Shown: piece by piece, positions 35,401 to 45,846 of the stretch
Layout: every line of letters begins with the position of its first letter
How positions within the stretch are numbered: the stretch's first letter is position 1
Source of the DNA: Prorocentrum cordatum
Taxonomy: Eukaryota > Sar > Dinophyceae > Prorocentrales > Prorocentraceae
Direction: 5' to 3'
Assembly: GCA_963575745.1 (NCBI GenBank)
Contig: CAUYUJ010001732.1
Coordinates: 33,704 to 97,703, forward strand
Length of the DNA: 64,000 nt
Program-made: the position numbers and the translations under genes
The notes under the pieces: generated by a model
Database searches by the model: none
Told to the model about the DNA's origin: nothing
What the model saw: the letters and a program-made list of their open reading frames with translations, nothing else

Positions 35401-37489
35401 GCTCATCTTGGGGATGGTGCAAATTACATGTGATTCTGCCCTATCGTTCGATCTGAAGATGAGTTATCACCATCCCAGCCAAGCCTGGTCCGACGCCCCC
35501 CCCCCCCCCCCCCGTCGCCCCCTGCAAAGAATGCGACGCGCGCGCTCGCTTATAGAAAACCACCCACGCGCAAGAATCCCGAGCGATAACCAAAACGAAG
35601 TGCACGCGCGTGCGTCGACGCGCGCGCGCGCCGAAATCCGCCAAGCACATCTGGTGTCGCGCGGGTTTCAAGACCGCGGCCCCCGCAACGTGTCAAACGC
35701 AAGTGGTGTTGCAACCCTTTCATGTTTCTTCGAAGACAGTTTGTTGTTTCAAAGGTTCGCGCGCGCTCTTGCGAATTCTTCGGGAAGCCATTGGTGTTTC
35801 AACTTTTTCACTCGACACGTTCATCAGATGCGACCAAACGGGCCTCTCGCGCGCGCGTGTCTCCATGATTCGAACGCCTTTGCACTCGCGCGCGGAGGGG
35901 GGGGGGGGCGGCGCGATCCCCGTCGCGCGATGCTCGCGGGCCACTCGCGCCCGTCGGCCGCGCGCGCGTCGAACTCTCCCTCCGCGGCCTTCGTCGCCGA
36001 CGCGGGGGCGCCGTCGTCGTCGTCGGCGCGATCGGCGTCGTCGCTGCGATTGGTCTTGCAGCCGCCGTCGTCGCCGTCGCGGCGGCGCCGCGCCCGCCCG
36101 ATTCACCGACTCGCACTGAAGCGCCTGCGCGTCAGCGCGGCCTGCTGGGCGCGCTGCTCAAGATAGCCATTGGTCTTTCAACGCGTTCGTCAAGTGCGAC
36201 CAAACGGGCCTCTCGCGCGCGCGCGTTGCAATCGTTCGCGTTTTTTGTTCGTTTTGTGTTTGTTTCTCTGTCGAGTTCTGCCGCGCGGGGCGCTCGCGCC
36301 CATCGGCCGCGCGCGCTCGTCGGCGCCTTCGTCGCCGATGCGCGGGCGCAATCGTCGCCGCCAGCTCGATCAGCGTTGGCGCCGCCATTGGTCTTGCCGT
36401 CGTCGTCGTCATCGTTGTCGCCGGCACCGCCATTATTTTCCTCGCGCCCGCCGCTGTCGACGTCGCCGCGATGCCGCGCCCGCCCGAGTCGCCGACTCGC
36501 GCTGAGGGGTCCGTTCGTCAGCGCGGCCTGCGAAAATCGCTTGGAAGTCCCTGGCGGCCAGCGCCGCCGCGGCCGCGTCGGTCGCGTCAGACTAGCCGGT
36601 CGCCCCGTGCGAAGGCTTGCGCGCGCCAGCGCGGCCGCGGCGATGCGCCGGCCAGCGACAGGCAGTCGTCGCAATCGCCGCCGCATGGGCCCTGCAAACC
36701 AAGATGAGGGGGCGTGCGGGGCGAATGCGAGCGCCCCCGCCGCGAACGGCAATTAGTTTTCTTCCCCCAGTCAAGCGAAACAGGATCCACCGACCCCCCC
36801 CCCCCCGAGGCCTGGATCGCCGCCCCCCACCCCCCCCCTCCTCCCCCGGGGGATCTTCAAGTGGCGCGCGATTCTGCCCCGTCGTTAGTTCTAAATGTGA
36901 AGTCGCATGGCCCCGGCCAAACCTGGCTTGACCCCCGCTGCCCCCGCGCCGCCCGCGGCGGCAAAGAATCGTGCGAGCGCGCCCTTCTTTCAGCGGCGGT
37001 CAGTTTGCAGGGCGCCCCCGCGTCGAGCGGGGCGACGTGCGCGCGCGCGCCGTCGCGCGCGCGCGCCAAGATCTTTCGAACATTTCAGGTGTAGCAAGGG
37101 CTTCGAGATCGAATGCCCCGAACACATATGAAAACCAAGGGGCTTTCCAGGCTAAGTTGCGGGCGGGCGGGGTGGTTGCGCGAGCAGTGGAGTTGAGAAC
37201 TCACTTCGAACCAAAACTACTTGCGCCTCATACGCTGTGCCACATACTTTGCGCTGCACATGTTGCGCCACGTTTATCTTCCTGCCTCGAAGAGGATTGG
37301 GAGCTACTCCCCCCCGACCCCCTCCCTCAGGATTATCCGCTCCCCTCGGGGGCGTGCAATCTACATCTGGTTATGCCTCGTCGATAATTTCTCGCGCGAG
37401 TTCATGCCGCCCCAGCCAGGCTGGCCCCGCCCCCCCCCCCCCAGCATCCTGTCTGCAAATAATACGAGCGGCCTCGGGCCCACCCCGCC
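32430..37489 (+). repeat. CGCGCG-rich 1-kb repeat family, neighbouring copies
   Basis: About five head-to-tail, diverged copies with boundaries near 33474, 34311, 35320 and 36780. A unit contains, in order, ATCTACCGCCC with a C-run, ATGCCATCCCAGCCAGGCC, TCGCGCGCGCGTG, GATGCGACCAAACGGGCCTC, CCGACGCGTGGGCGCCGTC, GTCGGTCGCGCCAGACT and GTGGGTTTTGCAAACCAAGT, and ends GAGCAGTGGAGTTGACAA. The Arg/Ala/Ser-rich frames are composition shadows. It is probably a non-autonomous mobile element or satellite-like repeat. One more copy is split by the large transposon. Confidence 0.8.
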
Positions 37490-38340
37490 ACCGCGCTTGG
37501 ATTGCGGGCCCGGGGCCTCGAGGGGGCTTCGCGGGGCTTCTTCGGGGCGCCTTCGATGGCTTCTTGTGCGTCGCGTTGGGGCGCCGTGGGTTGTTTCGGG
37601 GGGCTCTTGGGGGCTTCTTGTGGGTCTTGAGAGCCTTCTGTTTTTTTTTGTCGGCATCTCCTGGGGGCCTCGGGGGCCTCGCGGGGGCCTCTTGAGAATT
37701 TATGATGGCGTTCTGGGGGGCTCTTGGAGGTCTCCCGCGGCCCCCTCTGGTCGCGTTGGGGCCTCCTTTGGGTTCCGGGGGCTCGAAGTGTCCGTTCGGG
37801 CCCACCGCTCGGCCGCTTCTTCTTTGGGCCGTCTTGGGGCTCTCTCGGGCCGTCTTGGGCGCTGCTTCTGCCGCCTCGGAACCCTCTGGGCAGTCCCGGG
37901 GCCGCCTCGGCAGCCTGGGGTCGTCTCTGGGTGTTCATTGGGGCCACTTGGCGCCAAAAACGCGACGCGGCGCCGAGAACTTTCAAAACCAGAAATGATG
38001 TTGGCCTGCCGGGGCCTGCTCCGGAAGACCCCGGGGCGCCTTTTGGGGCGTCTCGGAGGCTTCTTGGGCCTCCTCGCGGCCATCTTGGGCGTCGTGCTTG
38101 GAGCGTTCTGCGGGCGTCTCGAAATCCTCCCGGACCGTCTCGGGGGCCCCGTCGGGGCCTTCTCGGGCCCGAAAAAGTCGCGCGGGGGGGCGCGCCGGAG
38201 CCCCGGCGGGCCGCGACGAGCCCGAGAAAATTCGAGGATGTGGGCCCTGGGCCCTGAGGGAATTCCCAGGGTCGAAGGTTCAAGCTCAGGGGGCGAGGCG
38301 GGGGCCTCGGGCGCGCCCGCCTCCCGCCCGGAGGCGCGGT
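37490..38340 (+). repeat. G-rich dispersed repeat nested in the CGCGCG-rich family
   Basis: GGGCTTCGCGGGGCTTCTT-type units interrupt a CGCGCG-family copy that starts at about 37310 and resumes near 38341. It includes a non-repetitive island around 37960-37990 in the place of the complex core of copy 1. Confidence 0.65.
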
Positions 38341-39034
38341 GGCGGACGCTGCGCGCGCGCTCGTTCATTAAGAACCGCCAAGTCGCAGGGGCCCCTGGCG
38401 ACGGAAGAAACGGGGCGAAGTCCAGGCGCGCGTCGTCGCGCGCGCGCCGATTTGTCGTTTTAGAACTTGGGTTTTGAGAGGATTTCAAAACCCAGTGCTT
38501 CGAAAACATTGGCAGCGCATGGCTTGGCAACGCGATGTTTCACGCTCGTCTTCGGGCTCGCTGGCGCCAATAATCAAGGACGCCGTTGTCTTTCAACGTT
38601 ATCATCACACGCGACCAGACGGGCCTCCTCGCGCGCGCCTGTCGAAATCATTTGAAGGCCCGTGCGCGCGTCGTTTGGGGGGGGAAGGGTGCGATCTCTG
38701 TTTACTTGAACCATGCGGGCCGTTCGCGCGCGCCGGCCTCGCACGGCTGTCGACGCCCTTCCAAACCCTTCATCGCCGACGCGCGGGCGCCATCGCCGCC
38801 CTCGGCGCGATCATCGTCGGCGCACTCGTTGGTCTTGCGTTGTCATTGCCATCATCGCCGCTAGCGTCTTTACGATCACCCCCGCGTCTGCCGTCGTCGA
38901 CTTCGCCGCGATACCGCGCCCGCCCGAGTCACCGGCTCGCACTGAAGTGCCCGCGCGCCAGCGCGGCCTGCGAGACGCGCTGGGAGTTTCCCGGTGGCCA
39001 GCGCCACCGCGGCCGCGTCGGTCCAGCCGGACTA
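38341..39034 (+). repeat. CGCGCG-rich family, left half of the copy split by the transposon
   Basis: Follows the family order up to GCGGCCGCGTCGGTCCAGCCGGACTA and then stops exactly at the transposon end. The missing right half continues at 57519. Confidence 0.85.
39033..39034. other. Target-site duplication TA (left)
   Basis: TA directly before the left terminal repeat, matched by TA at 57519-57520. Sister copies of the host repeat have a single AGACTAG at this place (35109 and 36592 area). Confidence 0.7.
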
Positions 39035-39069
39035 CCTGAAGGCCCTCGGCCTTACTAATTGTTAGCAGC
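39035..39069 (+). repeat. Left terminal inverted repeat
   Basis: Twelve bases pair perfectly with the right end. The next 23 pair imperfectly, sharing TTA, TAA and GTTAGC blocks in the same order (13 of 18 aligned positions). Confidence 0.85.
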
Positions 39070-39219
39070 ACATGTAAGTAGGTTATAAGTAAGTTGCAAC
39101 TAGGTTGCAAGTAAGTTATAACCATTAGTAATGTTTCTAAGTCGGCTAACTCGGGCGGTGCATTTGGAGGTAGAGAGCTTGAGTTAGCGAAGTTGCTAAC
39201 TTCGCTAACTTTTACATGC
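39070..39219. repeat. Left subterminal repeats
   Basis: AT-rich DNA with repeated GTAAGT(T), GGTTATAAGT, GTTGCAA and GTTAGC/GCTAAC words, for example AGTAAGTTGCAACTAGG. Such repeats inside the TIR are typical transposase-binding sites; binding is inferred. Confidence 0.6.
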
Positions 39220-39457
39220 TTACTTGAAAACAGAGCTGCTGCATCGGGTTTTCCTTGGATGTTGCCTCCAGAAACGCATGCATGTGTTTGGATTTTCGGG
39301 ATCACGCATATCGGAAATCATGATCCAGACTTGCGTGCGAACGCATTCAGAATATTGTATCGAGCGTTACAAGAATGTTGTGCATTGCAAATGCAACATA
39401 TCATTTCGAATTCGCAACCCTCTGTTGCACATGTTTTTGAATGTCACTAGAGTTTGG

Positions 39458-39479
39458 GCTCCAGCCGTTTGGGCGAGGA
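39458..39479 (+). promoter_or_regulatory. DinoSL-like relic upstream of gene A
   Basis: Contains AGCCGTTTGGGC. It matches 12 of 22 spliced-leader positions without gaps, concentrated in the AGCC-TTT-GGC core, and lies about 40 bp before the gene A ATG. Alone this is weak; support comes from the similar relics before other genes of the element. Confidence 0.4.
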
Positions 39480-39519
39480 TTGCTGCTGGCGCTTGTGGCG
39501 TCCTCCTGCACGCGGCGTG

Positions 39520-41217
39520 ATGAACGCCTCCCGTGAACAGCAGATCGCGGAGGTCCGCCCCAAGATGATGGCCATCAAGGACATGTACTTGCATCCTGAT
39601 GCAGCGGTGGTCTCATTACTTGAAGACGTATGCAGCATTGCAAGAGGCATAGACTGCCTGAGGGTAGAAAAAATACACTCGAAGTATATGATGGTGTGCA
39701 CAGAGAATCGTTACGGAGATGGAATCATTCCGAGCGAGGTTATGGATTTGATTTCCAAGATCTTCAAAAATGGATTCAAGAACTCAGCCCTCCAGAATCC
39801 AGCTTGCATGGAACTTCCACCAGTGGGCACGCCTGAGTACAAGACAATCAAGAACTTCAATTTCAAAATAATGGAGGACTCAGCGGGCCAGCTGCCGCAG
39901 TATGATTGCGATGCAAAGTTCGCATCCTACGCGTGCGGCCACACATCCATGGGTTTGCGTTGCATCAACGCAGGGGTTCCAGTACCCACGGTCATGCCAG
40001 AGCGTTTCGACAGAATCTCGCACCAAGGGAAATTGTCACTGACGAGGTTACGGGAGGTTCAACCAGACTACGCTAAGGCGTGTGACGAAGGAATTGAGTG
40101 GAAGGTCTTTCGGTACGAGTTCGTGAAGGAGTTCCCGTGGATTAGTAATCTTGCTCAGGAGGCTGGCAATGCAGGCCAACAAATTGCCAGATGCGAATCT
40201 CGCATGAGTCTCATGTACAAGATCGCAGCAATTGCCAACCGACACCACACGGGTGGCACCATGATCGATTGGGATAGTGTGATCCGCGAGGCGACTCGCG
40301 CAGGCTCTCTCTTTCCTGGGGAGATCGATGGCTTAGTAAAATATGTGAAGGAGTTGTCTGGCGGCCTCGGCAACCCGATCTTTCTGAACGAGCTTCGCGA
40401 CTTCTCGCGGCAGCTGACCTCCCAGTGCGTGGTCACGGGTTCAATGGCGAAGTCTCTCGCCGAGGTGCAGATCAAGCATGAGGGGGCCGCTGCGACATTC
40501 AAGCTCGCATGCATGAAGGCGATGACATGTGCGACGGGTAAGTTCGCGAGGGATGGCCATCAGATGCTTTTGAAGCCAGGCGACGTGACCGCCTTGTCGA
40601 GCGATAAGAAGTCTACGATTGTAATGGTGGCCGATGAATTTCTTCAGAAAGTGCGACAGATCGCATGCGGTGAGGGCATCACGGCAGACACGGTCGCCTA
40701 CGGCACCATCGTGGGATTGACTGACGTTCGCGTAGTTCATTTCGTTTTCAACAAGCCCGATGAGCGCTTAGGCACTTGCAAGACGCTGAATGACATCGGG
40801 GTCAGCTTCACCACCGCGTTGGCAACGCACGTTGGCAAAGCAGTTGCTAGCCCATGGAAGCAGATCGGTCGCGAGGGCGTATCCAAAGCCGTGACAGGGC
40901 AGGCGCGTAGCTCAGATGTGAAAGAGTACACCGCTTCGGGCAAGTGGTCGAACCAAGTGGATAAGCTCAGTGACAAGGGGTTTGAGGTTGGCGCCAAAGT
41001 CGCCTTGGCGAGCGACACCTTGGGTGAGAACATTTACGAGCTGATCTCCATCGACGCTGCGACTGGCGTGAAGTTGAAGCTTCAGGCCACGGGCAGTGCG
41101 ACATGCCACCCCATCGACGACTTCTTACGTGGCAAGTTCGTCGTGTCCACGATTATGAAGGACAGTCTTGCGACCTCGTCGCAATGCATGTGGAATGCAT
41201 ATACACCCCCACACCTT
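39520..41217 (+). CDS. Gene A, main exon: unrecognised large cargo protein
   Basis: The frame from ATG 39520 gives 566 residues of well-mixed composition, very unlike the surrounding repeats. It has regular helical stretches (LREVQPDYAKACDEG, EIDGLVKYVKELSGG, LGNPIFLNELRDFSRQL) and several Cys residues, and no transmembrane segment or signal peptide. No catalytic motif is recognised. The nominal stop at 41218 is probably intronic: a strong acceptor at 43441 opens a compatible downstream exon. The donor is not identified, but lies before about 41215. A role in mobilisation, DNA binding or host interaction would be a guess. It lies at the left end of the transposon and reads inward. Confidence 0.7.
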
Positions 41218-41439
41218 TGAAGTCTCGTTCGTCGTTCCCTCATCTCATTTGGCTCTGCGTCGTCATGTATCATTCCCAACCATCCTGTGGTGTTGGGTCC
41301 TCGTTTTGAAGAGACGTCGCCCCGCGTTCCTTCCTTCCCGCTGCCCCCTCCCTCCTCCCATCTTCATCATCATCGTCATCATCCCCATCATCGTCATCGT
41401 CATCATCATCTGTCGTCATCATCATTATCACCACCCATG

Positions 41440-42640
41440 TCGGCACACCCCTCACACGTTTCGTGACCCCATAGGGAGCTCCACCGAAGGTCCCAGTGCG
41501 TGTGCCCGCATGCGTCCCGCACACTCATTTCGGCACACCCCTCACACGCTTCGTGGCCCCATAGGGAGCTCCACCGAAGGTCCCAGTGGGTGTGCCCGCA
41601 TGCGTCCCGCACACCCATTTCGGCACACCCCTCACACGTTTCGTGGCCCCATAGGGAGCTCCACCGAAGGTCCCAGTGGGTGTGCCCGCATGCGTCCCGC
41701 ACACCCATTTCGGCACACCCCTCACACGTTTCGTGGCCCCATAGGGAGCTCCACCGAAGGTCCCAGTGGGTGGCCCGCATGCGTCCCGCACACCCATTTC
41801 GGGCACACCCCTCACACTCGTGGCCCCATAGGGAGCTCCACCGAAGGTCCCAGTGGGTGTGCCCGCATGCGTCCCGCACACACATTTCGGCACACCCCTC
41901 ACACGTTCCGCGGCCCTATAAGGCCCAACCGAAGGTCCCAGTGGGTGTGCCCGCATGCGTCCCGCACACCCATTTCGGCACATCCCTCACACGTTTCGTT
42001 TCGTGGCCCCATAAGGATCTCCACCGAAGGTCCCAGTGGGTGTGCCCGCATGCGTCCCGCACACCCATTTCGGCACACCCCTCACACGTTTCGTGGCCCC
42101 ATAGGGAGCTCCACCGAAGGTCTCAGTGGGTGTGCCCGCATGCGTCCCGCACACCCATTTCGGCCCACCCCTCACACGTTTCGTGGCCCCATAGGGAGCT
42201 CCACCGAAGGTCCCAGTGGGTGTGCCCGCATGCGTCCCGCACACCCATTTCGGCACACCCCTCACACGTTTCGTGGCCCCATAGGGAGCTCCACCGAAGG
42301 TCCCAGTGGGTGTGCCCGCATGCGTCCCGCACACCCATTTCGGCACACCCCTCACACGTTTCGTGGCCCCATAGGGGGCTCCACCGAAGGTCCCAGTGGG
42401 TGTGCCCGCATGCGTCCCGCACACACATGTCGTCCCACCCCTCACACGTTTCGTGGCCCCATAGGGAGCTCCACCGAAGGTCTCAGTGGGTGTGCCCGCA
42501 TGCGTCCCGCACACCCATTCCGGCACATCCCTCACACGTTTCGTGGCCCCATAGGGAGCTCCACCGAAGGTCCCCGTGGCGCAGTCCACATGCGTCTCCT
42601 TTGCCCAGTACAGCGTTACGTGGCCCCATATGGAGCCCCA
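41440..42640 (-). repeat. 90-bp tandem array, 13 units plus a partial
   Basis: Units start near 41450, 41531, 41621, 41711, 41799, 41887, 41976, 42071, 42161, 42251, 42341, 42431 and 42521. Most are exactly 90 bp and over 95% alike. Read on the minus strand a unit has GAGGGGTGTGCCGAAATGGG and GGTGGAGCTCCCTATGGGGC, so it is the reverse-oriented relative of the repeats at 14095-14420 and 15530-16245. As 90 is a multiple of three, frames stay open across it. Confidence 0.95.
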
Positions 42641-42650
42641 CCGCAGGTCC

Positions 42651-42985
42651 CAGCCAGCCAGCTAGCTCTCTTTGCTCCGCGCAGCGGGCGACCCGCGCGC
42701 GTCGCTGGGACTCCTCCGGGGCGACCTGCGCGCGTCGCGGGGGCTCCGTGCTGCGTTCCGCCCAGCGCCTCGCTCGCCCGTCGTCGCTCTGCCCAGCGGC
42801 AAGAGCCTTGCCCGCTATCAGCCAGCCAGCTAGCTCTCTTCGCTCCGCGCAGTGGACGACCCGCGCGCGTCGCTGGGACCCCTCCGGGGTGACCTGCGCG
42901 CGTCGCGGGGGCTCCGCGCTGCGCTGCTCCCGCAGCCTTGGACTTTTGAGTGCGCGGGCAAAGAGGGAGTAAAGGAAGGGGAGGA
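42651..42985 (+). repeat. 168-bp tandem duplication
   Basis: CAGCCAGCCAGCTAGCTCTC starts at 42651 and 42819, each followed by GCGACCCGCGCGCGTCGCTGG-like sequence. The second copy ends near 42940. Confidence 0.85.
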
Positions 42986-43289
42986 AGCGGGCGCGATCCT
43001 CGCGGGGGGGCGCGCCGACATTGGCGTCGCGGCGCGCGGGCGATGCCGTCGGGGAGTCCCGGGGAAGCTCCTTGCGGCGGCCACGCCCAGCGTCACGAGT
43101 ATTCAGAGGCAGTCGTTGTCAAACTATTGGCATTCATACACATTTGCACCACGCTTTGTCATATTCGCATTCATGCACGTAGACTCGCTCGCACGCAGAT
43201 CATTCACAGTCAGACGCACGCGCGCAGATTCACCCGCGCTCAGTCTCCCTACGTACTCAGATCAATCGTTTTCGTTCACTTTGTGTACC

Positions 43290-43350
43290 ACGCCACTCAT
43301 GTCGGCACGCCCCTAGCACGGTTCGTTGCCTCATAGGGATCGCCACCGAA
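43290..43350 (-). repeat. Isolated unit of the 90-bp family
   Basis: CACTCATGTCGGCACGCCCC and CATAGGGATCGCCACCGAA are a diverged single unit, in the same orientation as the main array. Confidence 0.65.
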
Positions 43351-43441
43351 AAAATGAATCACTATTGCGGTACTCGCACCTGCATATGGTTGGGTCCCTC
43401 GTCAGGCTAATCTTTTTTTTTTCCCCGCTGCTCCCCCATAG

Positions 43442-44076
43442 AGGAAACGATCGACAAGTTCGCTGATCATGGCCCCCTCAAGTCTGTCGACTACCAGTGG
43501 GGTATCGAGGCGGTCAAAATCAGGCTGGCCTTGGATGGTGTATACAGCCAGAACGGCAACTGTCTCAAGTACTTGAGTGGCGTGCTTACGCCTGTTAAGC
43601 TTCGTGCTCTCACCGTAACGCGTTCGTTTGAGGCTGAAGAGCTGGTGCTTGCCCCACTCTCTTCGGCAATCTACTTGAAGAAGCAGACTGATATAGTTCA
43701 GTGTGGGCATGTGTTCATGAAGACATACAAGGACCCCAAGGGATTGACGTTCAATATCGTGTTGGCCCCCAGTGGTGGCATCAAGATGCCTAAGGCTGAG
43801 ACGAACACTGGCGTTGGAGGGCTGAAGCAGGCACCGTCTTCGCTCGTCATCCCCTTCTGGCTCGTACAGGATTCAGGTGAGCACGGCACCCCCAACATGA
43901 AGCTCAAGACCGTCAAGTCTACAGCTGTCCCATCAGTGTATGTACCAATTTTGACAAACAAGTGCGCCATCAACAAGGGCGATGTCCTTAGCGCCCAGCT
44001 GGCATCGCTCATGCCCAAGCGCAAGGTAGACGATGTGCCTGCTGCGCCCGCGGCTAAGAAGGCCAGGAAGCGATGA
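43442..44076 (+). CDS. Gene A, last exon with nuclear localisation signal
   Basis: Opens after the best splice acceptor in the window (T-run, C/T-run, CCCCCATAG). The frame reads ETIDKFADHGPLKSVDYQWG, continues for about 210 residues with beta-rich patterning (TFNIVLAPSGGIKMPK, SSLVIPFWLVQDSG) and ends in KRKVDDVPAAPAAKKARKR. This is a bipartite basic cluster typical of nuclear import signals. No ATG start is available near the acceptor, and it lies collinear and in the same strand as the 39520 exon, so I join them as one gene of roughly 770 residues. Function unknown; nuclear location inferred. Confidence 0.65.
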
Positions 44077-44230
44077 GGCTCGCGTGTTGGCAGCATCGGT
44101 TACACATACCATGTGTCGTGGGGGGTGTTTATGAAATGTATGAAAGCATCGTCGGTATCGTTCCTCTGCAATCGTTGCATCATTGCGTCGACACGCATCG
44201 GACTCGTCTGCAATTGTCCATTGCATCGGC

Positions 44231-44246
44231 CCGCAGGCGTTTGGCT
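44231..44246 (+). promoter_or_regulatory. DinoSL-like relic upstream of gene B
   Basis: CCGCAGGCGTTTGGCT aligns to the first part of the spliced leader with one gap and about 12 matches, about 50 bp before ATG 44295. Confidence 0.3.
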
Positions 44247-44294
44247 GTGTCCAAGCGAGTGCACGCTGCATCTGCGCACGCACTGCAGCTGCAG

Positions 44295-44640
44295 ATGGCA
44301 GTGGGCGTGCAGCTCCGCACGGTCATCGAGGGGGGCGGCCTTAAGGATCGCGAGCCACGGGCCCCGAGGGCGGTGATGCATACGGCAGGGGGGCTCTTCG
44401 TGGAGCTGTCGAGAGCGGATAGGCAGCTGCAAAAATTTATATCTGTGCCCAACCCCACCAAGAGCCAATCGCCTCTGGCGACAACTTCGTTTTTCGATCA
44501 GATCTTGAAGATGCGCAACGCCGCTTGCACCGAGGCCATTTGGGGCCACTTGAAGCAGGCCGACCCATTGCTTCAGCAAGATTGCGACAGGGCCAGCGTC
44601 ATTAAGAACAATAGGAGTTCTCTGGATATGTCGCAATCGT
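44295..44640 (+). CDS. Gene B, first exon: unrecognised cargo protein
   Basis: The frame from ATG 44295 reads MAVGVQLRTVIEGGGLKDRE, then FVELSRADRQLQKFISV, FFDQILKMRNAACTEAIWG and LLQQDCDRASVIKNN. It has helix-like patterning and balanced composition up to about 44620, after which the frame turns into GGA-type sequence that looks intronic. An upstream ATG at 44073 in the same frame overlaps the gene A stop, but the sequence between is less protein-like. I choose 44295, right after CTGCAG. No family recognised. Confidence 0.5.
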
Positions 44641-45182
44641 GGACGCTTCGCGTATTCCCACCAGGGGAGGAGGACGGATAGGAGGAGGATGATACATTGG
44701 ATGATGAGGTGGAGTGGCGGGGGAGGGGGGCGAGGAGGAGGGGCTGAAACAGAGGGGGTTGGTGGAGGAGAAATGGGAGGAGGGAACGGGGGGGAGGAAG
44801 GGGCATAAGGATGACAAAAAAAGGATGAGGAGGAGGAATGGGAGATGCCTTAATTCGCTTGCGTGAATAGGCCGCTCTTGGACCACTCTTGGATCGATCT
44901 CTTGACCTTGAGACTTCTTGGGCAATCGTGGATCGCGTGATATCTTGGACAAGCTCGGGCAATCTTGGGTCGCGTGATATCCATGCCTGCATGTTGAGGC
45001 ATCGCGTGATATTGGGACATATCCGTGGACATCTTGAAGTATATATGAGCCCCTCTTGGAACCACCGTCCAGGCAAACCACTCCCCCAAGGGGATGAAGG
45101 GCGTAGAGGAGAACGCATTCTAGACATGTGCCCTAACGGGATGGTGGTCTACCAGAAACTGTCTCGATATATATGCCCGCAG
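44641..45182 (+). other. Gene B intron (inferred)
   Basis: GGA-rich 44660-44845, then repeats of TCGCGTGATATC(T)TGG at about 44932, 44970 and 45003, ending at ATATATGCCCGCAG (acceptor 45181-45182). Confidence 0.5.
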
Positions 45183-45772
45183 TCCAGTGCGACCATGGTG
45201 ATGAGCATTTGCATCACGATGCCGTTACCTTGAAGCTTCTGTTTGAGCTGAATGCTACTAAGAAGGTGTGGGTCGAATGTACGCCAGCGGGACTTGAGTA
45301 CATACGGGTTGCATCTATCGCAGCAGCGGTTTCATGCAGTCAGGAGGCAACACATCGCTTGCGGTCAGCACCAGCAGGGGTGGAAGGTGTGAAATGCGAC
45401 AAACGTCGCAGGACGGTGTTCATGGTGGTCGACGGCAAGCGTCTGCAGGGGCGAGTGGACGATTGGACTCCCGCGTACATCAACAACGCAGTCCAATCCC
45501 TTCGTGATCGCTTAGATAACGAGGCACGTGATGAGGCTGAAGCTGATGGGTCCGAGGAGTACTATGACCCGCCAGTCGCAGCAGGCGATGGCTCGCCACC
45601 AGGCGATGGCTCGCCACCAGGCGATGGCTCGCCACCAGGCGATGGTTCGCCAGGCGATGGTTCGCCGCCAGGTGATGGTTCGCCAGGCGATGGTTCGCCA
45701 CCAGGTGATGGGCCGCCCTCTGTTTTCACTCGCCGACGGGAGATGCGCCAGACGACGCTTAGCTTCCAGTAG
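45183..45772 (+). CDS. Gene B, second exon with GDGSPP repeats
   Basis: The frame after the acceptor reads VQCDHGDEHLHHDAVTLKLL, then KKVWVECTPAGLEYIRVA, a basic patch KCDKRRRTVFMVVDGKRLQG and helix AYINNAVQSLRDRLDNEARD. A low-complexity region of nine GDGSPP/GDGSP units (45590-45712, 12-15-bp DNA repeats) follows. The last residues are RREMRQTTLSFQ. The QTTLSF end resembles, but does not fully match, a PCNA-interacting peptide (Q-x-x-L-x-x-F-F); a link to replication forks is speculation. The exon joins 44295-44640. Confidence 0.6.
45590..45712 (+). repeat. GGCGATGGCTCGCCACCA minisatellite
   Basis: Nine in-frame units of 12 or 15 bp coding for GDGSP(P). Confidence 0.9.
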
Positions 45773-45846
45773 CTCCACTCCCTCTTCGCCTTCCCACCTC
45801 CCCTTCCCTCTCCCTCCAATCTCTATTCTATTTTTGCCTCGCGTGC

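Larger units (their letters stand above)
41218..43441 (+). other. Gene A intron filled by a tandem array
   Basis: Between the gene A exons. It contains an ATC run (41365-41430), a 13-copy 90-bp array, a 168-bp tandem duplication and the 3' splice region (poly-T/C run and CCCCCATAG at 43424-43441). The exact 5' boundary is unknown. Confidence 0.6.

Noticed and set aside
36155-36185. Spliced-leader relic in the CGCGCG-rich family (TAGCCATTGG)
   Set aside because: The match stops after nine bases, and the segment follows the family consensus (AGCCATTGGTGTTTCAAC) in another copy.
32430-37200. Arg/Ser-rich proteins in the CGCGCG-rich repeats
   Set aside because: The same DNA is repeated in neighbouring copies with frameshifts between them, and the frames follow base composition.
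41168-42972. A 574-residue secreted-type tandem-repeat protein
   Set aside because: The frame results from a 90-bp unit divisible by three; the array lies between two exons of gene A. Kept only as a low-interest finding.
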